Source: Primulina eburnea
Lineage: Eukaryota > Streptophyta > Magnoliopsida > Lamiales > Gesneriaceae
Length of the DNA: 64,000 bases
Assembly: GCF_022965805.1 (NCBI RefSeq)
Contig: NC_133115.1
Location: forward strand, 33,223,321-33,287,320
Direction of reading: 5' to 3'
The notes beneath the pieces are model-generated. The model was not told the origin of the DNA. It was given only the letters and a program-made list of their open reading frames with translations, and made no database searches. Shown piece by piece: positions 19,936 to 30,676 of the stretch. Position numbers and translations under genes: made by a program. The first letter of the stretch is position 1; each line of letters starts with the position of its first letter.

Positions 19936-21214
19936 GGGAGATGCAAATCCTACGAGATGGCCAAAAAGAAGTTGAGGGTGTTGGAGGCTCCTAATGTTCT
20001 CACTGTTGCTCTGAAAAGATTTCACGTATCTAGGAACAAAATATGTACTTAATTTGTTTTTTTAGGGGTAAATGGTTGCTTACATCTGTCGTTGTTGCCA
20101 TTGCAGTCAGGTCCATATGGGAAGCTGAATAAAGTAGTCAAGTTCCCTGAGTTTTGAATTTAGCTCCATATATGAGTGGAACTAGTGACAAATCCCCAAT
20201 TTATCGGCTTTATGGGGTAGTAGTTCACTTGGATTCTATGAATGCCACATTTTCTGGTCACTATGTGTGTTACCTAAAGAATAATGGGGGAAGGTGGTTC
20301 AAAGCTGATGACATGACAGTGAGTTCTTCCTAAAAAGTTCTAAACATTTTTCACTGTATTGCAGCATCTGTTTTCTGGTTGCTCGGTTATATATCAATAT
20401 TTTATCAAGGAATTTTATATTTTTCCTTCTGAGCCCCTGAATTGAGCCAATATGTTAGAATTTAACTGATTTTACTTTGAACAATAAGTTGTGTTAGTGG
20501 GCAATTGGCAGGCTTTATGATTTAGTTCCATTTCCCCCTGAGGAACCATCCTTGTTTTCCAACCATTTCCACTACAAACCCATCAAATTTAAATAAAACG
20601 GAAGACTCTTGGCCCTGTGAAGGGTAAGTAAAAATATGGTTCTGAAATCTCGGTACACCTGCGACCTGTTGCTACTAGTGCTTATACTGTGACTCCACCT
20701 ATGCAATACGGAGAAATCTATTGATATTTAATCCTGCTGTTTATACCATTATTTTAGTTGTTTGCTTCATATGTATATTCTGATGGCTAAAACTAGGCCT
20801 GGTTTAGAAAAATATCTGCCTTGGAACTTAAACAACCAAAGAGCTGATTAACTTTCCTGTAGATGATGATGTATCGATTCTGTTTAAATGTATGCGAGAA
20901 ACATAAATCCCATTGGCAAGAACATAACCCGCTAGACTTTTTAGGTGGATGTGCTCAGAGCAGTTTGACTTTCGTCATTTCCTATTCGACGGAGAGATTT
21001 TTTTCTCCAAACTTTCCGTCCTGTTTTGCCTTTCTGCTATATTTTCGTAGTTCTTTATACCATGTGTCTTTTTTAGAGAGTCTTTATATCATGGCTTTGA
21101 GACACCGAATTATTTACATTGCAATTATGATTCATGTTTATTATGGTTATAGGTCCAAACAGTGGGACATGAAAAGGTTTTTTCGACAGCTGCATACATG
21201 CTTTTTTATGCGAG
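19936..21214 (+). pseudogene. UBP-like fragment: Captured ubiquitin-specific protease fragment (UBP15-19 type) with introns
   Basis: Three consecutive exon pieces lie in order: 19936-20016 (CKSYEMAKKKL..APNVLTVALKRF), 20107-20318 (GPYGKLNKVVKFPEF, then LAPYMSGTSDKSPIYRLYG and VVVHLDSMNATFSGHYVCYL) and 21153-21214 (GHEKVFSTAAYMLFYAR). They come from the C-terminal half of the USP catalytic fold and include the His-box GHY. The Cys-box half is absent. The intervening sequences keep GT and AG borders, so capture was from genomic DNA and not from a cDNA. A one-base loss near 20154 shifts the frame after KFPEF and creates a TGA. It is therefore a pseudogene fragment. Confidence 0.9.
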
Positions 21215-21297
21215 GTAAGATGTCTAAGACACTAAACATTTGGTTAATCTCTATGTTGCATCGGTCTTCCCCCTAATTGGATCAAATTCCTTGCTAG

Positions 21298-21495
21298 ATG
21301 CTCTCCTCGTTTTCCGAAACTGAGAAAGAGTGCAATGCTTTGATCCGTAAAAGGGCCCTTGAACTTGTTTATCTTCTGATAAATGAAAATAACGTGAAGT
21401 CTTTGACTAAGGAGCTCGTTGACTATCTAGAAGTATGTGATCCAGAATTTAAGGGAGAGCTCTCCACCAAAATTTGCTCCATTGTTGAGAAGTGA
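21298..21495 (+). pseudogene. AP1G-like fragment: Captured AP-1 gamma-adaptin exon
   Basis: The frame contains IRKRALELVYLLINENNVK, then SLTKELVDYLEVCDPEFKG and KICSIVEK. This matches the adaptin trunk region of the gamma subunit of AP-1, the clathrin adaptor of the trans-Golgi. Homology begins near 21340. The 14 codons before it (starting MLSSFSETEKE) do not resemble the family. The exon ends at a TGAGTT, consistent with a former donor site. It starts only 84 bp after the UBP piece, so two unrelated genes were joined inside the transposon. Confidence 0.9.
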
Positions 21496-22800
21496 GTTAA
21501 ATTGATAAAAAATGCTATAAATTTGTTTTCCTTGCATTTGTCACATTTGAGTTTATTAAACGTTTGATGATGTGTTAGGTGCGTTTTATGACATTTTCGT
21601 TTGTTTTTAGTTTGATTGGTTTATGACATTTTTGTTTGTTTTTAGTTTGATTGGTTGTGTGATTCCTGGGACTAGTAAAATAAATATTTATAAGATTAAA
21701 AGCTCGTCGATCAATGCATGAGTGGAGTTGTGCAGGGCGAATGAATTATTCTGGGGATGAAAAATCCATTTTTGTAAGAATTACACATCATGTGGTTGCA
21801 CATTCACTATCGAGTTCATGGAGGATTTTTTTTTTGAAGGAATTCAAAGTTCCCTTCTACTTGGATTCTGCATAAAATACAGGTTTTCGATATAAATGAA
21901 TTGTTAGTCTTATCGAATTAATGTAAAGTTTGCCATTTTCAAAGAATGTACTTGGTGGTATATTGATATTGCTATTTATGCAAATTAGTATTTGGATTGT
22001 TTTTGCATAAACATGGTCATAAACTACAGTTACAATCATAGCTCTGGACTCTGGTAAAATACCTGGCAGAAAAGAGTTTGCTGTTTGATTCCTTCGCGTA
22101 TGTTATTAAGAAAATGTTTTAGTGGATACAGAAAACTCGTTTGCCTAAAATTAGGTTCAGGCGAGGCACACTGATGAAAACTTTGGGTCATACTCATCAT
22201 CCCCAGTCTATAGGGGATACTTTTTTCTAGTTATGCTGCGAACTGTCAAGATACTCTTAAACACGTCAGCTTGAATCTTAGAAATATTTACAAACAGTAT
22301 AAACATTTGGGAAATGTGTCTACAAATTACAATGTTAACTATGTCTATACAGCATTCTGATAAAATCTTGTGCAAAAATGATCCTTGGGTGGAGATCAGA
22401 TTTTGCTGTTTTATTGTTGAGATAATTGCTTGAGATGAATTGTTGTCATTGTGATATATTTTATATTAGTGATAAAAAAAAGGAGAATCTAATGTATTTT
22501 CTTTTTCAAATTTCAGTTTGCACGATGCATCAAGAACCAATATTACACCCAATCTCAATATGACGAGGTCAGAAGTGAATGGAGTGAATTTGTTTACTCC
22601 TATGTAGGTGCTTAAATGGATGGTGTATGTTGGGATAAATATTTTGTTTGTCATTGTGGATTTTTGGATATACTTTTGGTTTTGTTGATACATTTTTGTG
22701 TTATTTGTGGATTGATGAATATGTAATTGTGGATTCGTGGATATTCATCATTTTTAGATGGATAATTTATGAATTTAATTATATTAGTGTATTAAGTCAT
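21496..22800. other. CACTA interior, origin not recognised
   Basis: Intron-like T-rich sequence. A short open stretch around 22500-22610 (SLHDASRTNITPNLNMT) may be another exon piece, but I do not recognise it. A 26-bp stretch with TTTATGACATTTT is repeated at 21583 and 21620. Confidence 0.4.
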
Positions 22801-23347
22801 ATATTGCGAAGTCTTTCTTTAACAATTACTTCATCAAAATAAAAAATAATGAAGTGTAACAGGTAAATTACTTCATTATTTGCAAATTGTGAAGTAACAT
22901 AATATAAAACACTTCAACAAATAGGATAAATGTTGAAGTTATAAATTATATTTACTTCAACAAATAGGATAAATTGTGAAGTTGTTTGTGACTATTACTT
23001 CACCAAAATACATAACTACGAAGTCTTTCAGATGAATTACTTCGTCACTCAATGTAAATTGTAAAGTAAAATATTATAAACTACTTCGCTAAATAATAAT
23101 TAAGACGGAGTTATATATAATATATTACTTCATTATTTACAATAATCGATGAAGTAAAACACATTTTTTACTTCGGCACCGGTCCAATTCTGGACCGGTA
23201 GACTTCAGTATTTTCAATCATACAACTTCGGTTATTATGCGAAGTAAAAAGTACATCTATTACTTCACGTCCATATACTTCGGTACTTAACTACCTTATT
23301 ACTTCATTGAATACGCGAAGTAAAAAGCGATTTTTCTACTAGTGATA

Positions 23348-25904
23348 TATATTAACCAACATCGTTTTTCAAATGATCTAAAACCACAAACATGAAACAT
23401 GCATATCGATTTCTCCGATTTTAAACTATTTAGAAATCTTAATCTTATGAAATCAATTCTTCTAATTTGTTTCCATAAACTTTGACACCCTTCCCATTGT
23501 TAAATGAAGATTTCCATTAGACTTACTTTCACTGTCTTATAATTATTTATTATTATGGGATCGATTGCATAAGAGGTTGAGCCACAGGTTAATTTCTAGA
23601 CAATGCTTAAATCTGACATATAATATGGCTGGAAAATTATAACCCAATAAGTAGAGATAGTTGTCCTATGAGTTGTTAGTGCTTGGACTCTTCTTGCTTT
23701 AGGTATAAATTAAAACATAAATGTCAAAAAGTACTGCGCCAATTTGTGGTAATTATGCATGCTACGACAATAATTTGATTTTTTAGAAAAAAATTCATAT
23801 ATTAAGTCGTTGATCAGAGTCATAATTTTCGAATCATCCCAACTAAATATTTATAAATATAAATATTCGAAATATTAATATAATGTGAAATGAATTTAAA
23901 AATTGATTATCGACTGATATTAATGAGTCAGCAAATTGATGTTATTCTTTAATATGAATAGAAATAGCCGTTGAACAATAATGATATACTCCTTAATTGT
24001 GGAAATATTCTTTAATTAACTACAATATCCGTTGACCATGTGTTTGGAGCTCCTCCATTCATATCCAGTTATTTATGGTCAAATGGCTTGGCTTTTTCGT
24101 GACAAGGAACAACCAATATTGCTCTAGCTGTTTCATGCACACAATGCGGAAACCTTTCTCTCAAAAGTGGTTTGGACCTCGAAATTCAAATGTAGATTAA
24201 TTCTACAGTTGATAAGGGGGAAAAAAGAAGATGTCGATTAAAATTGCGAAATATTGAAAGTTACAAAATTAATCTTGAACTTTGACAATATAAACGATTA
24301 AAATTGCAAATTGACAAACTTAATCGACAAAAAATGTAGTTTTCTCAAAAGTAATACATTAGTCTTTTTTATCAAGGGTTTCTTTAATACATTAGTATGA
24401 GATACCTTACCTTATATTGGTAATCATTAGTGTCAGAATCGTATAGATTTGACAAAGCGAAAGGGACGGTTTGGCGTGTCAGAAAAGCAGAATATGAACA
24501 ATCATCTTGTCATAATTAGTAATTTGGCAGTAAAAACAAAGTCATCATTGACTTTCTTTCTATAAATACTAGGTTTATTTGAACATTAAAAAATTCATTC
24601 ATTCACATCTATATCTCCCACATCATTTATTCTCTGGAGTAGACACCATATATACAGCATCTCTCTATGTTACATGGCTTTTTTTTCATTCACCTGCTGA
24701 CTTTAGTATCTGAGTGGCCACGTCGGACATCCCTCTGACGCTCATTCACATTGTTATCTTCGTATTTGCAAGACAACACCAGTTTTTCTCGAGAAAAAAA
24801 CCTTCAGTTTAAACGCATATCCTGTGCTCTCCATTTCCCGTCATTTTCATAACTCGACTCAATGAAACTACCCACGCAAGTCGCATCAATATATATGATT
24901 GGTTTTTTTTTTTTGTACTTGGAAGAAAATGGATTAGAATTATAACTATTAAATCATTATATATTACCGCATTTTTCTCAACTCGAAAGCATTTCAATTG
25001 CTGATAAAGGATTCTGATATCTGAAACCATAATATAAGTGGTATATATCTCCTAATAATTTATAGTATCTTTCTATTGATTAAAATGTTGGATTTGTTTT
25101 ATTATTTTAATTTTCCATGTTTGGAGGTGAATGAATAAAAAAAGAAAGCATGCGATTAAAGCCGTTCAATGTTGTGCCACAAAAATAGTGAAAACGTTGT
25201 TTAAAAAACAAAAGGGAAAACATATTGATTGATGTGGACTGCCAATTGTACCATAGAGTATTGGATTTTAGAAAATAAAAAATATATTGGACTGACTTGG
25301 GACACATAGGGTCTGTTTGGATACGTCACGTTAGTTTTAAAAAAAATGTGATTTTGGGTTGAATTGGAGAATATAAAGTTTATTTACTCACATTTTCAGA
25401 ATCAATATTTTATATTATAGATATAATTTCATGTCAAAATACACTAAATCTATTCAGAACGTGTGTTCGATTTAGAGAGATCAAAATGAGTCAGATTCAT
25501 CGGATTAACTCGACTTGTCATGGTAGAAAGTAGAAACGCTGGTTGAGTTCATATTTAATAATCCAGTAGAAGTAAGCTAAAATGGCTTAATTTTAGCTTA
25601 ATATGTTTGGGTTATGGGTTATAAAGAGGGGAGTTGGCCCACCATTTATTAAAAAAATTTGAAAAAATAAATTTTTTTCCTCCATTATATATAATTGAGG
25701 TTACCATTATTTCGGTCCAGTTTTGATTCAAATTATTAACCATTCTTTTTTCAAACATTGATCTTCGTTAATTTGATTTGTTTCTACGTTTATATTTTAT
25801 TTATATATATGATTATGTTTCTTGTAAGACAGTTTCATATAACTATTTCGTGAGGCGTACCAGCCTAATCCATATTTAATTACTTTTAGCGATGTAATAA
25901 TTTT
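23348..25904. other. AT-rich intergenic region
   Basis: No gene recognised. A TATAAATACT word at 24571 is followed by C/T-rich sequence, but no open frame or known RNA follows. GGGTCTGTTTGGATA near 25310 resembles a transposon terminus without a partner. Confidence 0.45.
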
Positions 25905-26086
25905 GAGTGAGTCTCATGTGAGACCGTCTCACGGATCTTAATTTGTGAGACGGGTCAACCCTACCCATATTCACAATAAAAAGTAATACTCTTAGCATAA
26001 AAAATAATACTTTTTCATGGATAACCCAAATAAGAGACCAGTCTCACAAATATGACTCGTGAGACCGTCTCACACAAGTTTTTGTC
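25905..26086 (-). mobile_element. 182-bp MITE family, copy 3, perfect 9-bp TSD
   Basis: A 182-bp copy from GAGTGAGTCTCATGTG to CACACAAGTTTTTGTC, flanked by identical 9-mers AATAATTTT at 25896-25904 and 26087-26095. The sequence outside it (about 25825-25895 and 26096-26160) also has decayed GTGAG/CTCAC ends in inverted order. It may be an older relative into which this copy inserted. Confidence 0.93.
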
Positions 26087-26367
26087 AATAATTTTTCATG
26101 AATTGGGTTGGACTAGATATTCGTCTCACAAAATTGACACGTAAAATGTTCTCATAAAAGTTTTTTATGTGTGTATAATATATATCCAAAATCTTGAGGG
26201 ATCTCAAAATTTGTATAATCACCATTAGGAGATATTATTTCGAATCATTAGATTTTCCCATCACTTTCTCGACCATAGTTTATTGCGAATTATTATGATT
26301 ATTAAACTATCGTCATCAAGTAATCATTTATGTGCTATTTACATCCAATTAAATGGTTCTTGTTTGA

Positions 26368-26370
<3 letters not shown>

Positions 26371-26440
<70 letters not shown>
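26371..26440. repeat. (AT)n microsatellite
   Basis: About 35 uninterrupted AT dinucleotides. The Tyr-Ile open frames over it are artefacts of the repeat. Confidence 0.97.
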
Positions 26441-26447
<7 letters not shown>

Positions 26448-26607
26448 ACATTTTTGGCTCGATCGATCAATTTAACCACATATACCTATCAATTTTTTAT
26501 TTAATTATTTCCATTAAACTATTAAGATTTGATTCATGCATGGGGATAGATCTTGGACATGAAGTGGTTTGGATACATTCGCCCAAATATCTCACTCGAT
26601 TAACCAC

Positions 26608-26897
26608 ATGGGCGGATCTAGGATGTGGACACTGGGGGGCCATTTAATTTATTTTGTGACGGTTTTGTGAACAAAACCGTCGCTATATGGCGACGTTTTG
26701 CGACGGTTTTAGTTACACCCGTTGCTAAAAAATTTTTTTAAAATTTTTTGGGGGGCCGCTTAGTTTATGTTGCAACGGTTTTCTCAATAACCGTCGCTAT
26801 ATGGCGACGGTTTTTGCAACAACCGTCGCTAAAAAATTTTTTTAAAATTTTTTGGGGGGGCCGTAGCCTCCGTTCGCCCTACACTAAATCCGCCCCT
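26608..26897. mobile_element. 290-bp TIR element with internal duplication
   Basis: Ends ATGGGCGGATCTAG and CTAAATCCGCCCCT form imperfect terminal inverted repeats. The 10-bp flanks GATTAACCAC (26598-26607 and 26898-26907) are identical, consistent with a Mutator-like target duplication. Inside, a unit of about 107-115 bp is tandemly repeated twice. Each unit carries GACGGTTTT/AAACCGTCGC inverted pairs and the word GCTATATGGCGACG. Confidence 0.82.
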
Positions 26898-27151
26898 GAT
26901 TAACCACTACTTTTTTCGAGCATTTATATATCCTTTTCTAGCTCAATCAATATGATTGTGTATTGAAGAACAGATATTAATTTGATTCCCGGATCCAATT
27001 CGATGGTTAATCGGACAAATTTTCCGTGGAGATGCAAATTTTCGTAACCGAAAAGCTCTTTCTAAGTGAATATCAAGCTAGCTAGTACCACATAACTAGC
27101 TTTGTATAAACTCTAAATTTTTAATAAAATAAGGTTCCGCAAAATCAGATA

Positions 27152-29108
27152 TGTGAGACCCCGGGACTAAAATAGCTTTGATGGCATTTTGGTAAATAAG
27201 TTGAAAAATATTCAATTTATTTTGATGGCATTTTCGTAGATAAGTTGAAAAATAATGAATTAATTTTAAGGTCAAAATGGTAAATAGTGACAAATCTTTT
27301 TCATATGAAGCCCAAATGATTTGAGATTTGGATATGACGTAGAAAACTCAAAGATATAGAAGTTTCATGTTTTGAGTTTTGAAAAATTTGATCGTTTGAC
27401 TGATCTGAAGGGATATACCGAAGTTAAAATGTTAAATAATATATATTATATTATATTATATTATATTATTATTAATATAATATAATAATATAATATAATA
27501 TTAAAAAATTTAATTAAAAAAAAAGATAAACATGATCGAATGAATCAAGAATTCATTCGAATGTTTTTAACCGAGGAGAGAGAAAGAAATGATATAAGGT
27601 TTTTGATTTTTTCTTTTTGATCGTGCGACTTATCGGTTTATCCAATCGACGAATCGACTTCAGATCTGGGATCGTTGACACGAGGTCTTCGATTTGAGGT
27701 ATAAATTTTATAATTTTGGTGATGTTTGAAATTCGTCGATTTTTGGAATAAATCCGATAAATTGTTAAATCATACAGAAACTGAAGATTGTTGAGTAGTG
27801 TATGATTTTAACGGAGTAGAGAAGATTATAGTGATGTTGTTTTGAATTATTCCTAATTTATTATAATTGAGAAATTTTAATCGTAGGGCTGAGATGGAAT
27901 AATTATTTATCAGTTATTATTAATTCTGATAAATATATACGGTAGAATAACCGACAAGAAACTCGTATTCGAAGTCGGAATTGAATTATGATATGATTTG
28001 GATTTGATATGAATTTTTGAAGTTTCAAATGATATTTGAAACTCAAATTAATGATTTTGGAGTATGTTATTGATTGAAATGAATATGTTATTGATGTAGA
28101 TAGATTATTATACTGCAATCTAAAGCTACATCAACTGGAAACGAAGAATTGAGGTATGTTGCGACCGGGTAACATACGACAGGTATCTGTATTATATGAT
28201 ATATGTCGGTTTGATTGGATTGATTGGATTGGAATACGTGTCTATGTGTCTATTTGATGATTTGATGTGGCATACATGACATTGAGATTTGAGTATCGAT
28301 GTACAAAATAAATGTTTTGTTAACACACATCATTTTATGCATACATCGATACACGACATGCACGTTGAGCTATTATCCTTGGATACCCTGATATGATTGG
28401 ATTGGATTCCGGGGTTTGTGAACACAACCGCTATGCCGGTATTATATGACCCGTAAAGCATAGACAATTGTGGCCCCATATGATTGGATATGAGATGTGG
28501 GATTGACGACGCTTCGTCGACGTTGTCATATGTGTATTCCCATATCGGCCGGTGTGCCAGCTCGAGCATTGATTTGATTTGATAGCGATTCGATTGATTC
28601 TGACATGTGCTCAGTGGATGGGCATTTGACCTGATACCTCCACGACATACATGCATTGCATACCATATATCATTGTTTAGATATCTGTGGTATATATGAT
28701 TGGTTGTTCCATACGGAGCTTTGCTCACCCCCAAGGGGGGCTGTTGTTGTCTTTGTGTGTGGACAATGGCAGGTACTCCAGGATATCAGGAGGCCAGGGA
28801 GGGCACTTCTGGAGGAAGCCACAGCTTGGGCTGAGGTTTATGTTTATGTCTTGTTCCCAGTATATATATGTATATATATCTATATACCGGGGCATGTCCC
28901 GAGGATATGAGTTGTTTGTATGTGATTGGTTTTGATTTCGTGTGGGCGTGTTTTATGATTTGAATTTAGATACTATTTTTGGTATTTAAATATCAGAAGA
29001 GATATTTTGGGCCCGTCGTAAAAGAAATTTTAAACTCGTTTTCCGCTGTGATTACTTAACCCTAATCAAATTGTGTTGTAATAACGATTAAGAGCTAAGG
29101 GCCCCACA
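27152..29108. mobile_element. Solo LTR (probably Ty3/Gypsy)
   Basis: A 1957-bp block starts TGTGAGACCCCGGG and ends AAGGGCCCCACA, so the termini are TG..CA with a TGTG/CACA inverted end. The flanking 5-mers AGATA (27147-27151) and AGACA (29109-29113) differ at one base. No retrotransposon protein is encoded. Near the start, a unit of about 45 bp (GATGGCATTTTNGTA) is duplicated in tandem at 27180-27265. Around 27430-27500 lies a TTATA-rich tract. The Gypsy assignment is from general appearance. Confidence 0.72.
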
Positions 29109-29113
29109 AGACA

Positions 29114-30067
29114 ACCCTATTAAATTGTTGTTTGTCCTTTCCTTATCTTGCTAGAAATGGAAATGGACAATATTCTAAAATTAGTTTGCGATTTTGATAT
29201 TCTAAATTGTGAAAATTCAGTTTTAGCCTGTTATCTTTGTTTTTTTGACAATTTTAATCTTTTTTTCCGACATAGTATTGACGTGTGCAGTGTCACATTA
29301 GAACTCCTGATGAAAATGGCTAAAATTACCGAAAAATTGGAAGATGTATGACCAAAAATGAAGTTCAATAATATAATTTACCAAAATCGCTAAACTACAA
29401 TATCAAAAATGCATTTTTCCCATTAAATGATCATTATTTCCTTGTATAGCTAGATTGCTCTGCAAAATGAAACGATCCATACTGCCATGCTCCGAACCCA
29501 AACGTGCGCCGCGCAATCAGTGGTCCATGCAGCAACTACTCTATAATCAGCATCGCTCTATAAAAATAATTGACTCATAAAGAGTAAATTGTATCTCAAT
29601 ATAAATAGGAAGAAAACTTGTCTACTAAAAGGGCTTGTTTGTAGTACAGCTTTATAAGATCGGGATAAACGAGCACAAAATATTATACATGCTTTTCTAT
29701 CCGAACAAAATATGCTACATACCACAAAATCGTCCTAATTAATATTCACAATCCACAGTTTTGAGATTTGTTGGACAGTTTTTAATACATCGAGGCCGTG
29801 TTACATTTGGGCTGGGTTGAGCCCAGTTAGCCTATATAGTGGTGTCTTGCTCAAAAGGCCCATATCGGTCTAGAGAAAAGCGCCCGGATCATCTTCGGAC
29901 TCGGACAGATGAAGAGATCTGGAGCCTGAGGCTACCGAGGGAGAACTAGCGCGCGTAAAGAAAGTACTCTTAACATTCATGGTTATGCAACAACCAGAGA
30001 AGTTGATTAGATCAACAAATACTCATACAAGCTCGGGCTCCCAGCCTAGCCCGAACTGAGTAAGAAT
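29114..30067. other. Intergenic, upstream of KCS copy 1
   Basis: AT-rich DNA to about 29790. Bases 29800-30067 are less AT-rich (GGGCTGGGTTGAGCCCA, GCCTGAGGCTACCGAGG) and look like a retrotransposon fragment without a recognisable boundary. No gene seen. Confidence 0.4.
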
Positions 30068-30235
30068 GTAACATCTCAAATTCGACGACTGTCCTTACCG
30101 TATCAAGACGAGTTTTTCCAACGTGTTTATATCCTCATTCACACGCACCCTAAGAAACTTCTCAGAGGTCACCCACCCCGAAATGGCCTCACCCCATAAC
30201 CGCTGCCCGAGCACAAGCATGCGTAAGGCCAAGGG
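30068..30235 (-). repeat. 5S-rRNA-like dispersed repeat fragment
   Basis: On the minus strand a GCTCGGGCAG word and GGGTGGGTGACCTCTGAGAAG resemble the internal-promoter half of 5S rRNA (GCTTGGGCGAGAG and GGATGGGTGACCTCCTGGGA). On the plus strand the block starts TGTAACATCTCAAATTCG, like an LTR end. 5S-derived sequence in a small LTR element is known from Cassandra TRIMs. Only part of the 5S gene is seen, so it is not a functional rRNA gene. Confidence 0.4.
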
Positions 30236-30676
30236 AAAATTTGGATGAATAATTGGGTAATTTTTTTTAATTAATTACACTTAATTAAAAATTCTAGGAG
30301 AGGACGGCTCTAGGTTTGGTGCATATAAATTACCTAAATTATAGGAGCAGCTAGTTAAAAAATGTAAAGATTGAAGCCCCTATATCAAATAGTTAATGAT
30401 AGGGGGGAATTGGGAAAGCCCCTTAAAATTCTTATAATTAAATATATACTTTATTATTTATTTAATATTTTAAAATGAAACTGGTGCTAGGAGATAAATA
30501 GTTTTGTTATGTCACTCATGACCTTTGGAGGCATAATTTCAGATCATATAGCGACTATTATCTATAGCTTTTGATACAGTATCTAGATTAAGTTGATTGG
30601 TAGTTTGGATTATTGGTAGATTTCAAGCGTTTATACATAGTCAGTGCTAGCTATGGTTTGTTCTTTGTAGTCAAGG

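Larger units (their letters stand above)
18783..23344. mobile_element. Gene-carrying CACTA transposon (Pack-CACTA)
   Basis: The 4562-bp element begins CACTAGTAGAAAAATC and ends with the exact inverse GATTTTTCTACTAGTG. It is flanked by the 3-bp duplication ATA (18780-18782 and 23345-23347), which is diagnostic of the CACTA (En/Spm) superfamily. About 240 bp at the left end and 540 bp at the right are packed with the subterminal words TTACTTCG and CGAAGTAA in both orientations, the usual transposase-binding layout. No transposase coding was found, so it is non-autonomous. The interior holds pieces of host genes: vacuolar H+-pyrophosphatase, a UBP-type deubiquitinase and AP-1 gamma-adaptin, all on the plus strand. 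Confidence 0.95.

Noticed and set aside
24040..24180. Possible microRNA precursor (TTTGGAGCTCCTCC word)
   Set aside because: No complementary arm within a plausible hairpin distance, and the word only loosely resembles miR159/319 sequences.
26283..26647. Tyr-Ile repeat open frames
   Set aside because: Produced by the (AT)n microsatellite.
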